Below are positions 34,695 through 43,419 of a stretch of 64,000 bases of DNA, piece by piece (the stretch's first letter is position 1; every line of letters starts with the position of its first letter). The position numbers were made by a program, and so were the translations under genes. The notes below the pieces were generated by a model, which saw only the letters and a program-made list of their open reading frames with translations, was not told where the DNA came from and did not search any database. Origin of the DNA: Acidobacteria bacterium Ga0074141 (GTDB lineage: Bacteria > Acidobacteriota > Blastocatellia > Pyrinomonadales > Pyrinomonadaceae); contig LNDP01000014.1 of NCBI GenBank assembly GCA_001464665.1, positions 186,001 to 250,000 on the forward strand, in the 5' to 3' direction.

Positions 34695-36518
34695 ATGGTT
34701 GCTGAGAATCTTATCGGGTTTGATGCTTTGCCGCAGACCGTGCCGCATTTTTGCATCGAATCTTTCCGCCGCAATAACAAGCCTGACGCGTTGTCTTTTA
34801 AGATCGACGACGTCTGGCACAGAGTTTCGGGCGCCGATGCCATTGAGCGCATTCGGCGGATCGCGCTCGGGCTTTCGCGGATGGGAGTAAAGGCCGGCGA
34901 CCGCATCGCCATTATCTCGGAGAACCGGCCGGAGTGGTCGTTCACAGATATCGCGATCCTTTCGCTCCGCGGTGTCAATGTCCCGATCTATACAACGCAG
35001 GCCGTCGATCAGATCCGCTATATCATCGAAAATTCGGGGGCGAAGATGCTCTTCGTCTCGGGCAAAAAGCTTTGGAAACACGCCGAATCGGTCATCCAGA
35101 GCATTGAATCGCTTGAGAAGCTGATCTTTTTCGACGCCGACTTTCTGCCCGAAGACGGCCGGGCGATGTCGCTCAAGGACCTCGAGGCCGAAGGCAGCCG
35201 CAAGGACGAGATCGATAATTTTGACGAGCTGCTGGCACAGGTTAAGGCCGACGACCTGGCGACGATAATCTACACCTCAGGGACGACCGGCGAGCCGAAG
35301 GGCGTGATGCTGACCCACGAAAACTTTACGTCGAACGTGGCGGCCATCTCGAAAGGCCTGCCGATCAGGAACACCGACCGGTCGCTCGCCGTTCTGCCGC
35401 TCTCGCACATTTTTGAAAGGTCAGTTTTTTACGTGCTCTGCGCCAATGGCGTGGCGATCCATTACTGCGCGGCCTTTGACCAGATCGCCGGCCACCTGCA
35501 GGAAGTAAAACCGACCATAATGACGGCGGTGCCGCGGCTCTTCGAGCAGGTCTATCACAAGATAGTCAAGAAAGGTAAGGCCGCCGGCGGCTGGAAAACG
35601 AAGCTCTTCGATTGGGCACTCGGCGTCGGGCAGGACTACTGGCGGGCGAAGGATATGCACGAATCCGTGCCGGCGACGCTCGCCGCAAAACACGCACTCG
35701 CCTCGCGGCTGGTCTTCTCAAAATGGCGTGCGGGCGTCGGCGGGCATCTGCGTTTCTTCGTTTCGGGCGGTGCACCGCTATCGAAAAAGCTCTCGTATGC
35801 GTTCTGGGCGGCGGGCATCCCGATCCTCCAAGGCTACGGCATGACCGAGGCCTGCATCACCTGCGCAAATCGGCCGGATGACAACAAGGTGGGCTCGATC
35901 GGCACGCCCTTTGAGGGCATCGAGATGAAGATCGATCCGGGCAACGGCGAGATCCTCATCCGCGGAAAAAGCGTGATGCAGGGCTACTACCAAAAGCCCG
36001 AAGAGACCGCGAAGGTCATCGACAGCGAGGGCTTCTATCACACCGGCGACGTCGGTTATCTGGATGAAGACGGGCACTTTTATGTGACCGATCGCATCAA
36101 GGATCTCTTCAAACTCTCGAACGGAAAATACGTCGCCCCGCTGCAGGTCGAAAGCCTCCTCAAGCAAAGTCCGCTCGTAGCGCAGCCGGTCGTCGTCGGT
36201 TCGGGAAGAAAGCAGGTTGGCGCACTGATCGTGCCGGATTGGGACGCCTTGAAGGAAACTCTTGCCGATGAAGGAATCAACGTCGAAGGCACCCGCGAAG
36301 AGCTGTGCGTTAACCCCTTTGTTATTAAACGTATACAGAAAGACGCCGTTGACCTCACCAAAGAGCTTTCCGACTACGAAAGGGTCAAGCGCGTGTTTTT
36401 GCTGCCCAGAGAATTTTCGATCGATCGGGGAGAGATGACCCCTACTCTCAAGATCAAACGCTCGGTTATCGATGAGAAATATGAGGATGCGATCGACGAG
36501 ATCTGCGGAGGAAACTAG
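34695..36518 (+). CDS. Long-chain fatty acid-CoA ligase (AMP-forming, FAA1 type)
   Basis: A 607-residue ANL-superfamily enzyme that adenylates a fatty acid and transfers it to CoA. Core motifs are IIYTSGTTGEPKGVMLTHEN (P-loop), VLPLSHIFERS, ILQGYGMTEACITCA, FYHTGDVGYLDEDGHFYVTD and the C-terminal KLSNGKYVAPLQVESLL hinge. The LC-FACS type is supported by length and by the NVPIYTTQAVDQIRYII segment. Stands alone; a second frame break or operon partner is not seen. Confidence 0.93.
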   Translation: MVAENLIGFDALPQTVPHFCIESFRRNNKPDALSFKIDDVWHRVSGADAIERIRRIALGLSRMGVKAGDRIAIISENRPEWSFTDIAILSLRGVNVPIYTTQAVDQIRYIIENSGAKMLFVSGKKLWKHAESVIQSIESLEKLIFFDADFLPEDGRAMSLKDLEAEGSRKDEIDNFDELLAQVKADDLATIIYTSGTTGEPKGVMLTHENFTSNVAAISKGLPIRNTDRSLAVLPLSHIFERSVFYVLCANGVAIHYCAAFDQIAGHLQEVKPTIMTAVPRLFEQVYHKIVKKGKAAGGWKTKLFDWALGVGQDYWRAKDMHESVPATLAAKHALASRLVFSKWRAGVGGHLRFFVSGGAPLSKKLSYAFWAAGIPILQGYGMTEACITCANRPDDNKVGSIGTPFEGIEMKIDPGNGEILIRGKSVMQGYYQKPEETAKVIDSEGFYHTGDVGYLDEDGHFYVTDRIKDLFKLSNGKYVAPLQVESLLKQSPLVAQPVVVGSGRKQVGALIVPDWDALKETLADEGINVEGTREELCVNPFVIKRIQKDAVDLTKELSDYERVKRVFLLPREFSIDRGEMTPTLKIKRSVIDEKYEDAIDEICGGN

Positions 36519-36545
36519 CTAAGCCAAATACGAAATCCGGTTCGA

Positions 36546-36851
36546 TCACTGTGAAACCGAGTCGATCTCCTTGATCAAACGATCAAGTGTTCGGCTCGGT
36601 TCTTTTTTGCTCAGGATCGCCTCGGCCAGCTCAAAAAGCGGTTCCGGCATCTCCGGGCTGCTGATCTGATCAGCAAAATCGTCAGAGATCGGGTAATGCT
36701 CGTAAAAGTCGGCCTCGGCAGCACAGAAATCGCAGGACCTTAGGTGTATGCGAATAAAGCCGCCATCTGAAACGGACATTTCGCCCGTCTGAAATGCGAG
36801 CAGGTCGTGTGAGGAAGGGCAATCGCCCTGTTTTTGAAAATCAGACATCAT
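36546..36851 (-). CDS. Small zinc-finger protein, anti-sigma-like (zf-HC2 type)
   Basis: 101 residues with the cytoplasmic anti-sigma zinc pattern: CPSSHDLLAFQTGEM, then IRIHLRSCDFCAAEADFYEHY, giving H-x3-C-x2-C. The C-terminal half is helical and acidic, with no membrane segment. It starts at ATG 36851 or 36848. It is transcribed divergently from the sigma-like gene at 37228, which suggests a regulator pair. Convergent with the acyl-CoA ligase gene. Confidence 0.65.
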   Translation of the reverse strand: MMSDFQKQGDCPSSHDLLAFQTGEMSVSDGGFIRIHLRSCDFCAAEADFYEHYPISDDFADQISSPEMPEPLFELAEAILSKKEPSRTLDRLIKEIDSVSQ

Positions 36852-36985
36852 CTTCGATCTATGACGCTCGCGCTTCGAACACCATTTGGGGGCGTTCAAT
36901 TTGCACAGTTCTATCGTTCATTTTGAGTAAACCGTTAATTATCAGTGCCTTCCAGAATTGCATTTACGGCAAAAGATCTGTCAAT

Positions 36986-36998
36986 CACGTAATACGTG
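36986..36998. promoter_or_regulatory. Palindrome CACGT-AAT-ACGTG in the divergent promoter region
   Basis: Perfect 5-bp arms around 3 nt, in the AT-rich 376-nt spacer (36852-37227) between the zinc-finger and sigma-like genes. It may be an operator; nothing else here is gene-like. Confidence 0.4.
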
Positions 36999-37146
36999 CA
37001 TAAGAATGTTGAACCAGTAAAAAAGATGTTGCTCAATATTTGAAATACTGCTAATATTATCACTGTCAACGGTTCGCTTAATCGCTGACAGGCCCGCCTT
37101 TCGTACAAATCAGGCAGTTGGAACCACAAATACGTGAAAATTACCA

Positions 37147-37179
37147 CCGATCATTGAAACATCAGTTTTTCATGATCGG
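37147..37179. promoter_or_regulatory. Inverted repeat 49 nt upstream of the sigma-like gene
   Basis: CCGATCAT (37147-37154) and ATGATCGG (37172-37179) pair perfectly. The inner bases (TGAAAC/GTTTTTCA) extend the stem with a bulge. It could be an operator or a 5'-leader hairpin. Confidence 0.45.
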
Positions 37180-37227
37180 CTCGACACACGAAATAATTCG
37201 CGGTTTCATCGCATCCTCAAACTTGCT

Positions 37228-38379
37228 ATGACAACACCCTCATCACAAGACTCCCAAGTCCGTTCGCTGTCCGGCCGCCCGATCAAGATCGGGAAATGGA
37301 ATGAGAATCTGGATGCATCGGACGTCAATCAGATCTGGATCGAGCTCCACCGCATCGTCGCGTCTCACCCGCTTGTTCGTGCATCGCGCCGGGCCGGATT
37401 TTTGGTCGAAGAAGGACGATACAACGCCTATACGGACCTGACGCAGGAATTGTTCGTCACTCTGCTAAGCAAAGATCGGTTTCAGCATTATATCGAGACC
37501 GGTATGACCGATCAGCAGATCGAAGCGGAGATCAGCCAGATCGAACTGAGCAACATGCTCACGTCGGAACTCCGAAAGCGTTACCCGGAATCTTATCGCC
37601 TCGCAAGAAGAATCTCGACGGTCGTTCAGCAAAGCGGGCGGTTCAAGCGTTTCGATAATCTTGGAAACCCGGACGCTCATCGGCGTTTGGCAGATCGGCT
37701 TTACGGCTTGGCAAAATGGCCTGAGCAAAAGACACGGCGTGACGTCCAGGAAATGGATATGCGCGTCAAGACGGTCTCGTTCTTTGCCCGCGATACGCGA
37801 ATGGTCGGCTGCACCGGCGATGCCCAGATCGTGATCAGCAACGTCGAGCTCGAGAAGCTTGTGATCCGAATTTTCAAGGCGATTGATTCGCCGGTGGATA
37901 TGCGTTCGCTGCGGTCGTTTGTAATGTCGCGGCTTCCGATCATGGACATACACCTTGTCCCGGTCGGCGGATCAGGCGACAGCGACGACCCGGAACGGAT
38001 GCCGATGGAGATCGCAGATACGCGCGAGACGCCGGAAGACGGATACCTCAGAAATGAGGCGGAAACAAATGCGGCCGGCCGGGTCGATGAATTTATGGAG
38101 GAACTTAGCGGTTCCGTTCGCGGCAAGGAGAAGCAGTATGACCGGATGCTTCGGATACTCTGGCATTGTTATCTGATCTCTGACGGTGGCACGCAACTCG
38201 AAGTTGCGGAGATGCTCGGAGTTTCGGATTCGCTCGTCTCGGATTATCGCAAGAGGATCGAATCAAATCTTCAGGGGCTCGCTTTTGAAGGAGTAAACGA
38301 AGCTCGGCAATTCGAAAAGGCTCTGAGGCAGAAAGTGCGGTCGGAGATAGAGTTGCGGGATCAACGAGTGGCTGTCTAG
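37228..38379 (+). CDS. Atypical sigma-70-like protein with C-terminal HTH
   Basis: 383 residues, cytoplasmic. A region resembling sigma region 2 (YNAYTDLTQELFVTLLSKDRF) comes early. The C-terminus holds a region 4-like helix-turn-helix (LILWH-type start in MLRILWHCYLISDGGTQLEV, then AEMLGVSDSLVSDYRKRIES). The ~150 residues between are unlike standard sigma factors. It may direct RNA polymerase or bind DNA by itself. Context supports regulation: a divergent anti-sigma-like gene and a convergent Ser/Thr kinase gene whose stop overlaps this one by 4 nt. Confidence 0.6.
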   Translation: MTTPSSQDSQVRSLSGRPIKIGKWNENLDASDVNQIWIELHRIVASHPLVRASRRAGFLVEEGRYNAYTDLTQELFVTLLSKDRFQHYIETGMTDQQIEAEISQIELSNMLTSELRKRYPESYRLARRISTVVQQSGRFKRFDNLGNPDAHRRLADRLYGLAKWPEQKTRRDVQEMDMRVKTVSFFARDTRMVGCTGDAQIVISNVELEKLVIRIFKAIDSPVDMRSLRSFVMSRLPIMDIHLVPVGGSGDSDDPERMPMEIADTRETPEDGYLRNEAETNAAGRVDEFMEELSGSVRGKEKQYDRMLRILWHCYLISDGGTQLEVAEMLGVSDSLVSDYRKRIESNLQGLAFEGVNEARQFEKALRQKVRSEIELRDQRVAV

Positions 38380-40802
38380 GTGCCGATCTTGGACATTGCC
38401 TCTTCAAAACGCGGATCGTCGCGAAGTGAATCAAGATTTCTATCAAGCTCGAAGTGAGGTTTATTCTCGTTTCCGAGCTTGATCGCTTTATTGAGCCACT
38501 TAAAGGCAAGGTCTTTCTCACCAAGCACGGCAAAAGCTGACGCGGCCCAGTAGGCGGTGTCGTGATCTGCCTTTGCAAGCTTGAGAGCGTCCTCGGTCAG
38601 TTGTCCGCGGGCGTCTTCACTACGTCCTGCACCGGCCAGAAAAAGAGCGTAGAGCGGCCGGACACCATCCATCCGCGGATGGGCGGAAAGTACTTCTTCC
38701 ATCAGCTTGATCGCTTCTTCTGCGTCGCCGCGGTAGTAATACGTAGATGCCCGAAATAGCTTGAGCATCGGATGGTTAGGCTCGGCCCGCTCGCCGATCT
38801 CGAGTTCCGCGATTGCCTGGTTGTACTCGCGTTTGTAAACAAAGATCCTCGCACGGTTGTAAGCCGAAACCGCACGGGCTGCGGGGTCGAGCCGGGAAAG
38901 CCTTTCGAAGGCCTTTAGCGATTCGTCATATTCGCCATCAAGACGGTGGACGACGCCCTTCACAAAAAAGAGCGGAGCCTCATTGGGGAACTGTTTTTTC
39001 AGAAGTTCGATCTCGGCACGCGCCTTCTTTTTCTCACCGCGAGCCATATAGACCATCACCATCAACACCCGGGCTTCAACGACGTTCGGGTCGTAAGAGA
39101 ACGCCTTGCTGAAGGCCGATTCGGCGAGCGTGTAGTCTTCCGTTTCACCTAACCCCTTAAAAACGCGGTTGGCGTAACAGGCCCCCAGCCCGCTATATGC
39201 GAGGGCAAAGTGCGGGTCGAGCTCGACAGCTCGCTTGAAGTTCTGGATCGCCGCATCGCAGTCTTCGGCTGAAAGCGTCCGGAAGATGAATCGGCCGAAG
39301 TGGTCGCGGCCGCGGAGATATTCTTCCCAGGCCTCAGGGTTGTCGGTCATCCGGCGGCCGAGTTTTTCCTGTTCGTTTTCGGAAAGCTCCATCCGAAGCC
39401 CTTCGAGGATCTTCTGGGCGATCTCGTCCTGCAGGTTAAGCACGTCGCTCGCGTCTGCATCGATCCGGTCGCTCCAGAGGATGTCGCCGCTGAAAACGTC
39501 GACCAACTGCGCCGTCACACGAAGGCGGTCACCGGACCGCAGAAATCCGGCTGAAAGCACGGCATTGGCACGAAGTTCCTTGCCGGCCTCGCGAGGGTCG
39601 ACCTCTTTGCCTTGATATTTCGCAACGACTGAGCTTGGCCTGACGATCAGCGAGCGAAGCTGAGCCAGTTCGGTAATAACGGCATCAGCCAAAGCAAATT
39701 CGAAGAAGGCCGAATCAGGGTCCTGATTCAAATTGCGAAAGGGAAGAATCGCGACGACCTTCTTTTCGGTCCCGGTCGATGTAGCCGTTAGCGGCGACTC
39801 CGGCAAAAGCGATGGCGGATTGGAATATGAACCTAACGACCCGGTGTTACCCTCGCCCGTCTTTCCGGTGATCCAGCTCAAAGCTCGGCGGAAGACACCG
39901 CTGTCAAGGTGTTTTGGAGCAAAGGTCTCGCCGGGAATCATGCCGGCGCCGGCCACTTGCTGATACACCTGCCGCAGATCGTCGCGCATTTGCGATATCT
40001 TCTGGTACCGATTCTTGGGTTCCTTTTGGAGAGCTTTATCTACGATCTCCTGCACTCCCGGAGGTATCGGATCGCGACGCAATTCGGCAATAGGCTTCGG
40101 TGTTCCATAAAGGACCTGATGGCGAACGTCGATGACAGTTTTGCCCTGAAATGCCCAGATGCCGGTCAGCATCTCATAGATCAGAACACCGGTCGAGAAA
40201 ATGTCTGACCGTTCGTCGGCCCGTTCGCCGCGGGCCTGTTCGGGGGCGGCGTAGGTGGCGGTGCCGTAAGGAATACCGAGTTCGGTAATGTCTGTGCGGT
40301 CCTGTCCGCGGGTCGCGTCGGTTAGCTCGTCTTCAAGCAGTTTAGCAAGCCCGAAGTCGAGTATCTTGACCTGGCCGCCGCTCGTGACCATGACGTTGCC
40401 GGCTTTTACATCGCGGTGGATGATGTTCTTGGAATGTGCGTACGAGAGAGCGTCCGTAACCTGGATCGCGATCGAGAGAGCGGTTGAAAGCTCGAGCGGC
40501 CGGCCGTTCACGAGTTGGCGGACGTTCTTGCCTTCCACATACTGCATCGCGATATAGAAGATGCCGTTAGCGTCCTGAAAATCGTAGATGGTGCAGATCT
40601 GCGGGTGGTCGAGCTGTGAGCAAAGCTGAGCCTCGCGTTCGAAACGTTTGAAATTTGCTGTCTTGTTGGTGAGTTCCGGCGGTAGAACCTTGATGACCGC
40701 CTGGCGATTGAGCTTGGTGTCGAGCGCTTTATACACCGTTCCCTGGCCGCCCGAACCGATCTTCTCGAGGATCTTATATTGATTGATCTCAGAACCGATC
40801 AT
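38376..40802 (-). CDS. Serine/threonine protein kinase with TolB-like and TPR regions
   Basis: 808 residues. The kinase domain at about 8-270 has KIGSGGQGTVYKA, the ATP Lys in AVIKVLPP, IIHRDVKAGNVMV, KILDFGLAKLL and the YAAPEQARGERADERSDIFS activation/APE region, so it is likely active. About 350-480 resembles the TolB-N/adenylate-cyclase-associated segment (KVVAILPFRNLNQDPDSAFF, LRVTAQLVDVFSGDILWSDR). At least six TPR units follow (FKRAVELDPHFALAYSGLGA and others). No membrane segment is seen, so it is probably a soluble kinase. This layout is very common in Acidobacteriota. Confidence 0.92.
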   Translation of the reverse strand: MIGSEINQYKILEKIGSGGQGTVYKALDTKLNRQAVIKVLPPELTNKTANFKRFEREAQLCSQLDHPQICTIYDFQDANGIFYIAMQYVEGKNVRQLVNGRPLELSTALSIAIQVTDALSYAHSKNIIHRDVKAGNVMVTSGGQVKILDFGLAKLLEDELTDATRGQDRTDITELGIPYGTATYAAPEQARGERADERSDIFSTGVLIYEMLTGIWAFQGKTVIDVRHQVLYGTPKPIAELRRDPIPPGVQEIVDKALQKEPKNRYQKISQMRDDLRQVYQQVAGAGMIPGETFAPKHLDSGVFRRALSWITGKTGEGNTGSLGSYSNPPSLLPESPLTATSTGTEKKVVAILPFRNLNQDPDSAFFEFALADAVITELAQLRSLIVRPSSVVAKYQGKEVDPREAGKELRANAVLSAGFLRSGDRLRVTAQLVDVFSGDILWSDRIDADASDVLNLQDEIAQKILEGLRMELSENEQEKLGRRMTDNPEAWEEYLRGRDHFGRFIFRTLSAEDCDAAIQNFKRAVELDPHFALAYSGLGACYANRVFKGLGETEDYTLAESAFSKAFSYDPNVVEARVLMVMVYMARGEKKKARAEIELLKKQFPNEAPLFFVKGVVHRLDGEYDESLKAFERLSRLDPAARAVSAYNRARIFVYKREYNQAIAELEIGERAEPNHPMLKLFRASTYYYRGDAEEAIKLMEEVLSAHPRMDGVRPLYALFLAGAGRSEDARGQLTEDALKLAKADHDTAYWAASAFAVLGEKDLAFKWLNKAIKLGNENKPHFELDRNLDSLRDDPRFEEAMSKIGT

Positions 40803-40970
40803 AATGACTTTGGATCACTGAGCGGCCGAAAAAGATGCCGGAGAAAAAGCCGTCGTGAGCCTCAGATCAGTAAGAGCTACTCTATGCGCAAAGATAAAAT
40901 TTTCCAAAATCGGAAATGCGAAATTTAAGTTTTTCGATCTGCAAACTGCAGATCATCGAGGTACGATCGT

Positions 40971-41192
40971 TCAGCCGCGGGGTGGATCGCCCCAACCTGA
41001 ACCTACATATTCGCCATTCTTTACAATGCACGGAACGGTGAGGTCGCCGGCAGAAAATGCGAGCATTTCACGCTGACGTTCGATGTCGTTCTGAGCATCG
41101 TATTCAACAAACTCGATACCCTCGGAATTAAAATGTGTGCGGGCCTGGTCGCAGTACGGACAGCCAGGCTTTGAGTACATCACCAATGACAT
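40971..41192 (-). CDS. Glutaredoxin-like protein
   Basis: 73 residues with an N-terminal CPYC active site (MYSKPGCPYCDQARTHF), the TVPCIV cis-Pro region and a GSGWGDPP end replacing the usual GG-D motif. It resembles NrdH/GrxC-type small dithiol glutaredoxins that reduce protein disulfides in the cytoplasm. Divergent from the 2Fe-2S protein gene 43 nt away. Confidence 0.88.
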   Translation of the reverse strand: MSLVMYSKPGCPYCDQARTHFNSEGIEFVEYDAQNDIERQREMLAFSAGDLTVPCIVKNGEYVGSGWGDPPRG

Positions 41193-41235
41193 TTTGATTT
41201 ACTTCCCCCTGATGTGGAATAGTTTACCGAAGTAA

Positions 41236-41565
41236 ATGAGTTCCTCAAAACAAGACGGCATCGTAGCAGCCAAGGGACGCGATAATGCGGAAGACCCGGA
41301 CATCTTTCGGCCTTACGAGAGGCTGATCGAGATAACGATCCGTGGCGCCGCTTTCAAAGTGCCAGAGAACAATACCATTCTGCGGTGCCTTCAGTTCCTT
41401 GAACTGCAACGCATTTCCGATGCTGAGCTTTGCTGGAACGGCAACTGCCAAAACTGTACGGTACGGATAATCGAGAATGGCCGCGCCCGAACGGCAATGT
41501 CCTGCCGGACCGAAGCGGAGCAAGGGATGGCCATCGAAGAGATCAATCCAGCGATCGATATTTGA
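41236..41565 (+). CDS. Small 2Fe-2S ferredoxin-like protein
   Basis: 109 residues. After a polar N-terminus, a ferredoxin-type beta-grasp (IEITIRGAAFKVPENNTILR) is followed by Cys ligands C-x4-C-x2-C (ELCWNGNCQNCTVRII) and a final Cys in TAMSCRTEAE. This resembles the N-terminal 2Fe-2S domain of NADH dehydrogenase/formate dehydrogenase subunits standing alone. Electron partner unknown. Convergent with the rhodanese gene, 6 nt apart. Confidence 0.75.
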   Translation: MSSSKQDGIVAAKGRDNAEDPDIFRPYERLIEITIRGAAFKVPENNTILRCLQFLELQRISDAELCWNGNCQNCTVRIIENGRARTAMSCRTEAEQGMAIEEINPAIDI

Positions 41566-41571
41566 CGTGTT

Positions 41572-41898
41572 TTAATACTTCGGGACCTTGTGATCGACCT
41601 CGTTTGACCAGGCGGTGATGCCGCCCTTGAGGTTCTTTAACGGGCCGGTGTAGCCACTTTGCTGAAGTGCCTCGATCGCCCTCGCGCTTCTTCCGCCCAT
41701 TTTGCAGTGGATGACGACCTCTTTTTCGGGGTCAAGCTCTGACATCCGGCTGAGTATCTCACCGAGCGGGATCAACTTTGCTCCGTCGATCTTGGCAAAA
41801 GAGTGCTCTTCCCGTTGGCGGACGTCGATCAATTGAATATTTTCGCCGGCATCAAGCCGCGCTTTGAGGTCTGTTGCCGAGATCTCCTCGATCATCAT
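41572..41898 (-). CDS. Single-domain rhodanese-like sulfurtransferase
   Basis: 108 residues from ATG 41898. Rhodanese motifs are LIDVRQREEHSFAKIDGAKLI and the active-site loop VIHCKMGGRSARAIEAL with catalytic Cys. Closing GLKNLKGGI-type motif appears as LKNLKGGITAWSNEVD. Likely cytoplasmic persulfide carrier, similar to the stand-alone GlpE/MoeB-associated type. Second start codon directly follows the first. Confidence 0.88.
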   Translation of the reverse strand: MMIEEISATDLKARLDAGENIQLIDVRQREEHSFAKIDGAKLIPLGEILSRMSELDPEKEVVIHCKMGGRSARAIEALQQSGYTGPLKNLKGGITAWSNEVDHKVPKY

Positions 41899-42065
41899 TT
41901 TCTTACCTTCTTGAATCTCAAAATAGTTTGTGCAGGATTTTCCAATTGTGCTTTTTTTTCGATTGATACGCAACTCTTTGGCTTATGCTCTTTGGCCGCC
42001 GAAGATTAGCGTAAGTCATACTTTTACAAAAATTTACATATAGAATCTTATTTCGTGCGAATCCG

Positions 42066-42071
42066 TATAAT
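42066..42071 (+). promoter_or_regulatory. Candidate -10 box for the RND efflux operon
   Basis: A consensus TATAAT lies 24 nt before the first operon start codon, in an AT-rich segment with several TTTACA/TTTTACA words (42022-42038) that are too far for a standard -35. Confidence 0.35.
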
Positions 42072-42095
42072 ACAATCGAATTTTGCCAAATCAGT

Positions 42096-43400
42096 ATGCG
42101 AAAAAGCCTTTGGCCATTATTAAATTCACTGTCCTTTCCAGCACTAATCCTGGTAGCCCTGTTTGCAGTCTCGTGCTCATCGTCGCAGTCCGCGTCACTG
42201 GAAACGGGACCCGCCGAGGAAACCGCGGCGGTTCCGATCACGACCGGGAAGTCAGAGTCGCGGCCGGTTCCGGCATTTATTCAAACGACGGGTTCGCTTG
42301 TGGCGGATGAGAAGTCGAACATTGCCCCGAAGGTCGCAGGCAAGGTTGCGGATATTGCAGTAAATGTTGGCCAGTTCGTTTCGCAGGGAGCCGTCATCGC
42401 ACGAATTGACGACCGCGACGCTCGGCTCGAACTCGCTTCTGCTCAGGCTACTGTAAAGCAATCTGAAGCGGCGGTACGGCAGGCGGAGGCTCGGCTTGGG
42501 CTTGGGCCGAATGGACGGTTCAATGCATCGGCGATCCCGGAGGTGCGGGCCGCGAATGCAAACTATGAGCAGCTTGTCGCCGAATTTAGGCAAGCGGAAG
42601 CAAATGAGAAACGCTACCGCGAACTGGTCGAGACCGGCGACGTTGCGATGGTCAATTATGAGCAGTTTCGGCTGGCCCGCGACACGGCGCGTGCCCGGGT
42701 CAACAGTGCTCAAGAGCAGCTCAATGCTCAGATCAACAATGCCCGCCAAAATAATGAATTGATCCGGAGTGCCGAGGCCGCGGTTGAATCCGCAAGAGCC
42801 CAGGTTCGCATCGCCGAGCAGGCGATCACTGATACGGTTATCCGTGCACCGTTTTCGGGGTTCGTCAGCGAACGTCCTGTTGCGGTCGGCGAGTTCGTGT
42901 CGACAGCGACGGTCGTGGCAACGCTTCTCAGAACGAATCCGATAAATATTGAGATACAGGTCGCTGAAGCTGACGTTCCGTTCGTCGGATTAGGCAGAGG
43001 CGTTTCGCTTCAGGTTGAGGCTTACGCGGACCGCAGATTCTCAGGCGTCGTTACGGCGATCAACCCGGCGGTTGATGCTACGTCGCGAGCAGCCATTGTC
43101 GAAGCTTCGATCGAGAATGGCGATAACGCACTCAGGCAGGGAATGTTCGCAACGGCAAGAATTACTAAGGACGGCGGCTCGGTCGGGGTCTTTGTTCCAA
43201 AGTCGGCGGTTTATAACCACCTTCCTACAGCTTCGCGTCGCGTTTTCGTGATCCAGGACGGCTTGGCCCGGCTGCGAACCGTACAAACCGGGCCCGAGGA
43301 AGGCGATAGCATTCAGATCCTGATCGGCATCGAAGCAGATGAGACAGTCGCGACGAGCAATCTTGACCAGCTCTATGAAGGGGCGAGGGTCGCAGTATAG
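42096..43400 (+). CDS. RND efflux periplasmic adaptor (HlyD/AcrA family) lipoprotein
   Basis: 434 residues. Lipoprotein signal (LVALFAVSCSSS; Cys after AVS) followed by the lipoyl-like domain (VADEKSNIAPKVAGKVADIA, VGQFVSQGAVIARID), a long alpha-hairpin (about 110-235), and the second lipoyl half (TVIRAPFSGFVSERPVAVGE), then beta-barrel and membrane-proximal parts. It links the inner-membrane RND pump to the TolC-like channel encoded downstream in the same operon. Confidence 0.93.
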   Translation: MRKSLWPLLNSLSFPALILVALFAVSCSSSQSASLETGPAEETAAVPITTGKSESRPVPAFIQTTGSLVADEKSNIAPKVAGKVADIAVNVGQFVSQGAVIARIDDRDARLELASAQATVKQSEAAVRQAEARLGLGPNGRFNASAIPEVRAANANYEQLVAEFRQAEANEKRYRELVETGDVAMVNYEQFRLARDTARARVNSAQEQLNAQINNARQNNELIRSAEAAVESARAQVRIAEQAITDTVIRAPFSGFVSERPVAVGEFVSTATVVATLLRTNPINIEIQVAEADVPFVGLGRGVSLQVEAYADRRFSGVVTAINPAVDATSRAAIVEASIENGDNALRQGMFATARITKDGGSVGVFVPKSAVYNHLPTASRRVFVIQDGLARLRTVQTGPEEGDSIQILIGIEADETVATSNLDQLYEGARVAV

Positions 43401-43419
43401 ACACAAGGGGTTTTGAGTT

